In this document: in pieces, positions 9,288 through 16,377 of the stretch | Position numbering within the stretch: the first letter of the stretch is position 1 | Layout: every line of letters starts with the position of its first letter | Assembly (NCBI RefSeq): GCF_000208925.1 | Contig: NW_001915182.1 | Location: forward strand, 1-16,377 | Length of the DNA: 16,377 bases | Source: Entamoeba histolytica HM-1:IMSS | Lineage: Eukaryota; Evosea; Mastigamoebida; Endamoebidae | Reading direction: 5' to 3' | Notes under the pieces: model-generated | The model's database searches: none | Seen by the model: the letters and a program-made list of their open reading frames with translations, nothing else | What the model was told of the DNA's origin: nothing | Program-made: the position numbers and the translations under genes

Positions 9288-9943
9288 TTGTATTCATTTT
9301 GTATGAAATATCAATGGTATAGATGTTTTAATTAATCATATTTATTTTTATTATTTTTATTCTTTTATTTATATGTTATTTATCTATCGTATTTTTATAT
9401 ATTTATTTTTATATTTATTTCTCTGATTATATTATTTATATCATCTGTTTATCTATATATTATTATATTCTTCGTATTTTATTATTTTTATGTTTATATT
9501 ATTTAGATTTTCTTATTGTTATTCTTTTCTATTTAGATGTATTTGTTTATTCACTTTATTCATCTTTTATATTATTATCATTTATATCTATTTTCATTTT
9601 ATATTTATTCTCTTTTGATTTATATTAATATTAATTTTATATTTTATATTTTGATTTTATTATTATATCATTTATTATTATTTCTCCTTTTATTTATCAT
9701 TTATTCTTATTATTCTTTTGTTTTATATTCTATATCATATATTCATATCATTTTCATTTATATTTTATTACATATTATATGTTATAATAATAACATAACA
9801 CATATGATTGATTATATAATAAACATCATGTTTAAATTATACATATAAACAATAAACATAAAAAATAATAAAATATTTTTCATCAATAAAATAATATTAA
9901 TTATTTTACACTATTTAATTAGACACTTTTATTTCATATTTCT
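9288..9943 (+). repeat. ~650 bp inverted repeat, right arm
   Basis: This arm is the inverted partner of 1306-1952 and is almost free of G on the plus strand. Differences from the other arm include scattered substitutions, insertions of 6 bp (around 9630) and 3 bp (around 9785) within the shared open frame, and a net 3 bp length difference before it. A 103-codon frame (9537-9848) parallels the 100-codon frame of the left arm, and both read a Tyr/Ile/Leu-rich string. Weak similarity may continue to about 10050. Confidence 0.8.
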
Positions 9944-10540
9944 AATTTTTACAATAAAAATACACTTCATTCTTTTATTATTTTATTACATCTTTGTGAT
10001 TTATTACTTTTTATCTACTTTATACTTTATACTTTATTTTTATTCTTTTTTCTATTATTTTCTTTTTTCATTGCCAAAATAAACAACAATAACAATAAAA
10101 ATAATTAAAACAAAAGAAGAATAGAAAATAAAGAAATAATCAAAGAATTGGAATAATAAATAATCAGTAAAAGTGAATATTTATAAAAGAATAACCTTTA
10201 TATAGAAGATAAAACAAATAGAAATAATAAACGAGCAATGTATTATAAAACAATTTGAAATGATAATCCAAAATATAACAAATAATGAACATAAAATAAT
10301 AATGAAATAATAACAGAATAAATGATGTAAAGTGAATTAATGTAAAAATACATTATAAACAGTCTTTTCAATTGAATGAAATAGTCTCAAATGAACAAAA
10401 TGGAGTAGAATAATCAATATTTCATGAAACACAATTTAATACATTTTCATTTTAGATTTAATAAAAAAAAAGAATAAAAGTTGAAATCCAAATAATTCCA
10501 ATTCCAATAAACCAATTCTATTTTTAATTGAAATTATTAA
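9944..10540. other. AT-rich intergenic sequence with a strand-composition switch
   Basis: The plus strand is pyrimidine-rich to about 10070 and becomes A-rich after about 10080. No gene is seen. A run of T-rich simple repeats (tactttatactttat) lies near 10015-10040. Confidence 0.5.
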
Positions 10541-10545
10541 AATAA

Positions 10546-10614
10546 TTAAAAAACTATAATTAATAGTTTATGAACTATTAATATATAAATAAAATTATTA
10601 GTTTTAATTTAAAT
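10546..10614 (+). promoter_or_regulatory. putative promoter of the TLDc gene
   Basis: TATGAACT (10569-10576) matches the Entamoeba GAAC element (AATGAACT) at seven of eight bases, about 57 bp before the ATG. TTTAAAT (10608-10614) lies in the position that TATTTAAAG holds in the mucin genes. The GAAC copy is one arm of an inverted repeat (aatagtt...aactatt) within a small palindromic cluster. Confidence 0.4.
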
Positions 10615-10632
10615 ACAAAACACACCAACACA

Positions 10633-11731
10633 ATGGAAAACCAAGAAAATATCAAAACAGTAACACAAGCAGTTGAAGAGCTTGTTCATTATGCAAACAC
10701 CGTACAGAGTTAGAAAAGAAACTACAAAAACAAGAATTAAGAATTAGTAGCTTAGAGACTAACATAAAATTAATGTTAACAAAAAACACAATAATGCAAG
10801 AGATTTCTAATACTGTTAATGAGAGTGAAGAAGAAATTAGTGAACAACTAAGAAGAATAAAAGAAGATAATGAAAAAACAAGAAAAGAACTTGAAGTACA
10901 TGAAAGTCAAATAGAAAGCAATACATTAAATATAAAAGTACAGAGGTATTTAATAGAGGAAATGAAGAAAACAAACAATGATTGCACAATTAATGAAGAA
11001 GTTATAAAAGAATTGATAAAAGAGGAATTACAAAGAAATATCTTGAGAAGATAAAAGATGAAATAGAAAAGAACAAGAAAGAAAACAGCAATCCACCCGA
11101 CAACAATCCAATAGAAGAACAACCCTACAACACTTTAGCAAAACAACCACGCAATGTTGCAATAAAAGAACAACCACACATTGTTGCAATTATTTCTCCA
11201 ATAGAAAGAACACTTGATAAATATATAAAACAAATAGAAGAATGGACAAATAGAAAAATATCAAATATAATATTTGATTCAGATAAAGATGATTGGAATA
11301 AAAATACATCAGTATTTGATCAAAGAATAAGGAATAAAGAATATATAATAATTATTATTGAAGATGAAGAAGGAAATAAATTTGGAGGATATGTTAATGA
11401 GAAAATTAATGAAGATGGTTGGATATATGATTCAAACTCATTTTTATTTTCATTAAAATCAAAAGGAAGAATGAAAGGAATGATGAAATTTGATATTAAA
11501 ATACCACAAAATGCATTTTGTTTATTTAATCAATCAGATGATCGTCTGTTTGAATTTGGATTTTTAGATGATATTTGTGTTTGTAAAGAAAATAATAAAA
11601 CACAATCATATTGTAATCAATATTCATTTGAATATAAAGGAATATCAAATGCACTTTGTGGAAAACAACATCCAAATCATTTCACACCAAAACGAATCAT
11701 AATAATAGTAATTGAAATGATCCAATCTTGA
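10633..11731 (+). pseudogene. coiled-coil plus TLDc-domain protein, two single-base frameshifts
   Basis: The product is of the TLDc family, which Entamoeba carries in many copies and whose role there is unclear. The ATG at 10633 opens MENQENIKTVTQAVEELVHY. A one-base loss near 10703 shifts to a frame with Glu/Lys-rich coiled coil (to about 11040). A second loss near 11033, probably in an A run, shifts to the frame ending at TGA 11729-11731. The last ~230 codons hold a Pro/Asn linker and the TLDc domain from about 11250: FDSDKDDWN, EGNKFGGYVN, FLFSLKS, LFEFGFLDDI, YKGISNALCG and the closing IIIIVIEMIQS. Repaired length would be about 366 residues, which suits the family. Both lesions are single bases and the TLDc part is intact, so assembly error is a real alternative to a pseudogene. 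Confidence 0.82.
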
Positions 11732-11732
11732 T

Positions 11733-11737
11733 TAATT
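11733..11737 (+). terminator. TAATT polyadenylation motif of the TLDc gene
   Basis: TAATT follows the TGA stop after one base, as is usual for Entamoeba genes. The T-rich tract that usually follows is not evident here, so support is moderate. Confidence 0.4.
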
Positions 11738-13092
11738 GAAAATGAACTAAAAAAGAATAAAAAACAAATTAATGAAGAATATGAACATTTCATCTGCCAA
11801 TGAATGAAATGGTGAATTAAAAATGGATATAATTCAATGTTGATTTATTTTATTTCATTTAATGAAATTTTCACACCCAACGTGTTTTTAATAAATAAGA
11901 AAAGAAATAAGAATAAAAGAGAAATAAGATGAAATGAATAAACAATTTATTTGTATCATTTCATTGAATTAATTCATTATGAATAAAATGAATAAGACAA
12001 TAGAAATAAGAATAATAAGAAACAAATAAAGAAAAGATAAAATACATCAACATATTTATTTTAATTATTTATTATTTCTTTATTTTATTTATCTTTCTTA
12101 TTCATTCTTATTTTATTTCTTTATTCTATTATTTTTCATTAATCTATTTTATTAAATGAAAATGAATGAGAAATGAATAATGAAAATCAGAAACAAATAC
12201 AAACAATAATAAATAATCAAATAATGAAATATCAGTTATTATTTAATTATGATGCTGTAATTTGTGAGATCTTATTCATTCAAGACTAATTAGTTGATAA
12301 TTATTAAAATTTAATATAAGTGAATATTATGAAATAATGATTATGAATGTTGTATTATTGCATAATATTTATATGGTATAATATTGGTTATTTAATATGA
12401 TGAAGTATTGATTAACAAGATGGAAGTATATTTAATAATAATCATTATAAACTACAAATAGATTAATTGTATCAAGAAAAAGTGATTGATAAGTGTATAT
12501 TGATAATGAAGAAGAAACATAAATAATGTGTTATTGACATATTCTTCTTAAAACAACAATATAAAGAATGAAACATTTTAATAATCATTAAAATCAAATA
12601 ATAATTTAAATGATTCTTCATTTAATTTGTTAATGTTTGAAAATACATTAAAATGAAAGAAATAAAACATGATGAAGAAAATGAAACATTCATTACTCAA
12701 TAGATGAAATACTAAATATTAAGTAATTCATGATTTAATTCTTTTTTCTTTTATTCATCATCTTTCTATTTTTGTTTTATAATTTCTTCTTTGATATTCT
12801 TTTATTATTCATCATCTTTTTCCTTTCTTTTTATTAGTTTTTCTATTTCTTCTTCTTTTTCTTCTTCTATTTTAATGTAAATGTTTATTTATTTGTTTGT
12901 TATTTTATTGTATTTCTTATTTATTGATTAATTATATAATTATTCAATTCATTTTATTTAATAAATACTTCATAATGAATGAATTATAATAATTGGTGTG
13001 ATTTATTTGAACTTGAATCATATTTAAATAATGTTGTAATTCGTATTTTAGTTATTATTATGATAATAAAACAATGTTATTAATAAATAATA
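11738..13092. other. AT-rich intergenic sequence
   Basis: No gene is seen. An A/G-rich part (about 11890-12050) is followed by a T/C-rich part (12055-12150); the two are loosely complementary simple sequence and could fold back. Near-copies of ttcttttattcatcatctt occur around 12740-12770 and 12798-12825. A hydrophobic frame near 12840-12900 is only T-rich sequence. Confidence 0.5.
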
Positions 13093-13096
13093 TCAA

Positions 13097-14277
13097 TTAA
13101 AATAACAAAGTTAGAGTGAATGTAGACAGAAGAATGAAAATACTTGAAGCATTATCAATATTATGTTGTTCATTTTGTTCATCATGGTTATTATTTGATT
13201 TTTCATTCATTTTATTTTCAGAATTAGTATTTGTGGTATTATTTTGTTTATCATTTGAAGTTGTTTGTTGTTTTTCATTTGAATTATTCTTTGTATTATC
13301 TGAAGTTCCTGTTTCACTATTATTCTTTTCATCTTTGTCATTATTTGTTTTTGTATCTTTTTCATCTGGGGTTGTTTCATTTTTTGGTTTTACTTTTTCT
13401 TCTTTTTTTCCTTCTTCTCCTTTGTTATTATTGTTTGTTGCTGGTTCACCATTTCCATCTGTTGTTGCACCTTTATTGTTTTGCTCTTTTCCTTGTTCAT
13501 TAGTTGAGTCATTCGTTCCTTTGTCATGTTGTTCATCTTGCTTTTGTCCTTCTTCTCCTCCAGCTCCACTTGTTCCTGTTTCTTGTTCATTGTTACCATG
13601 AGTTGCTTCATTTTTGTCTCCTCCTTCAGTGGTGCTTGTTGATGCTTTTGGATTTTGTCCATCTGTGTTACTTGTTCCATCTGTTCCTTCTCCAGTTGTT
13701 GACTCTGTTTTTTGCTTTGTTTCACTTGGTGATTTTTGTTTTACCTGTATTATCTTCTCCATTTGAATTGGGTTTATTTGTCTCTTTTCCTGTATTACTT
13801 GCTCCACTTTCTGCTCCTTGTCCTGTTGTTGAATCATGTTCTTGTCCTTTCTCTCCTGTCGTATTTGGTGTTACTGGTTTTTGTTCAGCTTGAGGTTGTG
13901 ACACTGGACTTTTCTCTTGTCCTGTTGCACCTTTTGTGTTTTGTTCATTTGGTGATGGTGTATTCTTCTTCTGGATTTTTATCTGTTTTACTTTTTGAGT
14001 TTGTTGTGTCTGTAGCTTGTCCTGATGGATTTGTTGATGTGGTTATTCCTCCTGTTCCAGTATTTATCGTTTGTGATGACACATCCTTTACACCTGTTGG
14101 TGTTTCTTCTGGTTCTTTTGTTACTTCACCTTTTAATTGTACTTTATGTAGATTAAACATTCTTTTGTGTTGGTTTGATTGTATTTGTGGGTGTATTATT
14201 TCTTTATTTCTTTCTTCTTGATTGTTAATACTCTCTGTTGCATTAGTAATTACAATAATCAATAGAAATATAAACAT
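13097..14277 (-). pseudogene. second mucin-like GPI-anchored surface protein, two frameshifts
   Basis: A surface protein of the same design as the first mucin gene; the function is inferred. The ATG at 14277 opens the signal peptide MFIFLLIIVITNA and a charged N-terminus. An extra base near 13970 and another near 13740 (both beside A runs) move the frame twice, so Thr/Gly/Glu/Gln/Asn-rich sequence continues across three frames (PSPNEQNTKG, NTTGEKGQEHD, TESTTGEGTDG, GTSGAGGEEG). Several Asn-X-Ser/Thr sites occur. The end reads SSIFILLSTFTLTLLF, a GPI-type hydrophobic tail, with stop TAA at 13099-13097 inside TAATT. Without the two extra bases it would have 392 residues, against 394 positions in the first mucin. 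It is more Lys/Glu/Asn-rich and less Pro/Ser-rich. Either a pseudogene or a gene with homopolymer sequencing errors. Confidence 0.8.
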
Positions 14278-14295
14278 TGAATGAAATGTATGTAA

Positions 14296-14314
14296 GTTTT
14301 TCTCTTTAAATATA
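14296..14314 (-). promoter_or_regulatory. core promoter of the second mucin gene
   Basis: On the minus strand tatatttaaagagaaaaac contains TATTTAAAG (14312-14304) and ends 18 bp before the ATG at 14277. It matches the block upstream of the first mucin gene at 18 of 19 bases. Confidence 0.6.
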
Positions 14315-14878
14315 CTCTCTTCTTTTCATTATTATCTTTTATTTTTATTTTATTTTATAATGACTCAATCATTTCATTATTCAATTTCATTGTGTTGATG
14401 TATTGTTGTATTTTGAAATTTAACAATAAATAGAATGAAATGAAATATTAAATTAAAATAAAATTCATTTTTGTAATTTAATCAACAAAATTAAATAAAC
14501 ATTCAATTTAATAAATAAATCATAAACAATAACAATAACAATGAAATGAATAATAATTTCAATTCATAATTCAAATCATTATTATTTTAAGAATAAATTC
14601 ATCATTTATTGTTTGTTTATTTTAATTTGTTTCTTATTCTAATTTTATCATAAAATGATTCAAATGAATAAAACAAGAATATGAATAAATAGTAATAACA
14701 TGAACAAATATTTATTTAGTCTTATTAGAATTTATTATTTGATGAATATATTAATTATTATCAACATTTTTGTATTAAAACTCAAACACATAATTTGTTG
14801 ATATTAATTTATTTGGTTTTGTGTTTCAAGTCAAATATGATAATGTAAATATAAAATGACACAGACTATAAAACAAAG
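14315..14878. other. AT-rich intergenic sequence
   Basis: Upstream of the second mucin gene the sequence is A/T-rich with Asn/Asn-like simple runs (aacaataacaataac near 14525). I see no gene or further promoter block. Confidence 0.5.
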
Positions 14879-14902
14879 TTATAAATATAACAATAAAATA
14901 TA

Positions 14903-15157
14903 TCCTCTTCTTGAAATTCCTGCTTCGACATTTAACATTCCATATTTGATAGAAATGCATCTCTTAATATCTGATACTAATGGAAATGTCAACTTTCATA
15001 CTCATCATTTACTTTTATCTGCTTCACACCATGCTTGATGACAATAAATGGAATATACACTCACTCCATTAACTTCACAGTTGATTTCTTTCATCTGTCC
15101 TTCAAGTTCACTATATCCAATCATTTCTGTTGGATAAACAAATGTCAAATCAAAATT
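14903..15157 (-). pseudogene. peroxiredoxin relic, truncated at both ends
   Basis: Peroxiredoxins reduce peroxides through a peroxidatic Cys in FVCPTE. The minus strand reads NFDLTFVYPTEMIGYSELEG, then INCEVNGVSV, YCHQAWCEADKSK, KLTFPLVSDIKRC, ISIKYGMLNVEAG and ISRRGY in one frame for about 85 codons, very like Entamoeba 2-Cys peroxiredoxin. The peroxidatic Cys codon is TAT (Tyr, 15136-15134). Stops TGA TGA GTA TGA (15007-14996) stand where the family has Gly-Gly-Val-Gly. A TAG precedes 15157 and similarity is lost above it, so the N-terminal third is missing. Below about 14903 similarity is lost too, and a TAA follows at 14881-14879, so the resolving-Cys part is missing. No indel is needed across the fragment. 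Clearly non-functional, probably a remnant of a duplicated gene. Confidence 0.85.
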
Positions 15158-15992
15158 CTAAAATAATGATACAAATTAAAGAAGAAGAAACAATTAATAT
15201 TGATAATACAAATGTCAATAGAAATTATGATAAATTTTAATTATAAAATTATGACATTTTTTCTTATTTGATGTTATATTTCATTTATCATTATTCTCTT
15301 GTATTTTATCGTTAATTTCATTACTATTATTATTTTTCTTCGTTCTTTTGTTCTTTATTATTATCATTCTATATTCTTTAATATCATAACAACATTATTA
15401 TTATTCATAAAATAAATTCTATGTATTATTTCCATTTACTCTGTAAATATATTCATATCATATTCATCATTGATTTGTTGAAATATCTTTATAAATTAAT
15501 ATAACAACTATCCAAATTCATCATTTTAATGTCGTACAAACATTCGAGAAATTGATGATTAATGATACTGAATCATTCTTATTCTTTATTTAAATTCTCT
15601 GCTAATACAATATTCAAATAACATGAACAATGAAATGTTACTCTTTGAACCATCCAAGAAGAACGATAAGAAATATAACCATTTAATATAATAAAATCGA
15701 ACTTTGTTGATTCTTTTATCATTTCTTTTGAATACTTTTTAATTTTGAACTATTAAATAAAATAATCCTTTAATTATTACAAAGATAATCAAGGTTATTA
15801 TCATAATCATTTTGTCATTTCTTTGTTGGACTCTTAAGTCATGAATATTTCATTGTTAATAAATCAATACATTGTTGGTTTTATATTTGTGAATGAATGT
15901 ACTTAATTTATTGTATTTTCTAAATCAAACACTGATTCTTGATGATTATTTTGAAACAAAAAAAAGAAATAGATGATAAAATTCAATGAATA
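15158..15992. other. AT-rich intergenic sequence
   Basis: No gene is seen. The part next to the peroxiredoxin relic (15158-15200) may include very decayed upstream codons, but I cannot align them with confidence. Confidence 0.5.
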
Positions 15993-16103
15993 ATGAGATA
16001 TGGATATAACAAAATTACACAAAAAGAATTTGAAGATGTATTAATGATTGATAAGAAGCAACAAATAATGATAAGTAAACAAATAATCAATATGAATAAA
16101 TAA
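15993..16103 (+). CDS. very small unrecognised frame, possible relic
   Basis: I do not recognise it. The ATG at 15993 starts 36 codons including GYNKITQKEFEDVLMIDKKQ, ending with TAA at 16101-16103. The composition is more protein-like than the surrounding simple sequence. The frame also runs upstream past a TGA (KKEIDDKIQ before it), so this may be the tail of a degraded gene. There is no promoter block in front. It could be chance. Confidence 0.15.
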   Translation: MRYGYNKITQKEFEDVLMIDKKQQIMISKQIINMNK

Positions 16104-16377
16104 TATTGTCGAATATACCATTATGTTGTTTCATTTCAATTAAAACATAATGACTACAAATCAAATAATTTGAATAACTCGAATTTATTGGAATGAAAAA
16201 TATATTAGATTGTCTTTATAAACAATTGTATTTAAATGGTATATTCTTTAAGTGATGAATAAGTAAAATACAATTATTTCTTTTTATTATTTCCTTTCAA
16301 ATACAACAAATATTTCAAATGAAACTCATTCATTGGATTGGAAAAATTAAGAAAATGTGTAATGTGAATGTTTAGTA
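16104..16377. other. AT-rich sequence to the window end
   Basis: I see no gene, repeat copy or promoter block in this final stretch. Confidence 0.4.

Noticed and set aside
1306..9943. LTR retrotransposon flanked by the ~650 bp repeats
   Set aside because: The repeats are inverted, not direct, and the reverse transcriptase belongs to a LINE with its own target-site duplication inside.
10690..11060. Introns as the cause of the TLDc frame changes
   Set aside because: No Entamoeba-like GTTTGT...TAG interval of about 50 bp or more spans the shifts, and coding text continues directly on both sides.
11890..12150. Large structured inverted repeat or CRISPR-like array
   Set aside because: The complementarity is loose simple sequence (A/G-rich against T/C-rich) without regular repeat units or spacers.
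13116..14221. Plus-strand Ser/Phe/Val-rich frames across the second mucin gene
   Set aside because: Antisense shadows of the minus-strand mucin; the minus strand has the promoter, signal peptide and hydrophobic tail.
14996..15007. Reassigned TGA codons (TGA read as an amino acid)
   Set aside because: The TLDc gene ends normally at a TGA followed by TAATT, and the peroxiredoxin fragment is truncated and lacks its catalytic Cys, so decay is simpler.
14856..15038. 60-codon plus-strand frame
   Set aside because: It overlaps the peroxiredoxin relic, which reads clearly on the minus strand.

Overview
The window is about 80% A+T, eukaryotic, and most likely from an Entamoeba species. Four things support this. 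The core promoters carry TATTTAAAG about 25 bp before the ATG. TAATT sits at or just after stop codons and is followed by a T-rich tract. One element has the size and design of an Entamoeba LINE. The coding content is GPI-anchored Ser/Thr-rich surface proteins, a coiled-coil/TLDc protein and an Entamoeba-like peroxiredoxin. The species cannot be fixed from the sequence. No RNA gene was recognised.

Layout. 1-3040 is gene-poor; it holds a purine-rich possible gene relic (about 604-1037) and one arm (1306-1952) of a ~650 bp inverted repeat. 3077-4261 (+) encodes a mucin-like protein with a signal peptide and a GPI signal, interrupted only by one TGA just after the signal peptide. 4353-9132 is a 4.78 kb non-LTR retrotransposon on the minus strand, bounded by a perfect 19 bp target-site duplication (4334-4352 / 9133-9151). 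It has a coiled-coil ORF1 and an ORF2 with reverse transcriptase and a PD-X14-D restriction-like endonuclease, and it is broken by many frameshifts and stops. 9288-9943 is the second arm of the inverted repeat. 10633-11731 (+) is a coiled-coil plus TLDc gene with two single-base frameshifts. 13097-14277 (-) is a second mucin-like gene of nearly the same length as the first, with two frameshifts. 14903-15157 (-) is a decayed peroxiredoxin fragment. The remaining sequence is AT-rich intergenic DNA.

How the pieces fit. The two mucin genes are paralogue-like: signal peptide, Thr/Ser/Gln/Asn-rich body, hydrophobic C-terminus, and a 19 bp promoter block matching at 18 positions. Without the LINE, the inverted-repeat arms would enclose only about 2.5 kb with the first mucin as the sole gene. 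The LINE inserted 73 bp downstream of that mucin's stop, tail to tail.

Most interesting observations: a consensus -1 slippery heptamer (A AAT TTT, minus strand 7849-7843) directly after the last stop of the ORF2 frame and inside ORF1; a TGA CTA G readthrough-type context in mucin 1; and three TGA codons in the peroxiredoxin relic where the family is expected to have glycine. A general caution: almost every gene here carries single-base frameshifts, so some may be assembly errors rather than biology.
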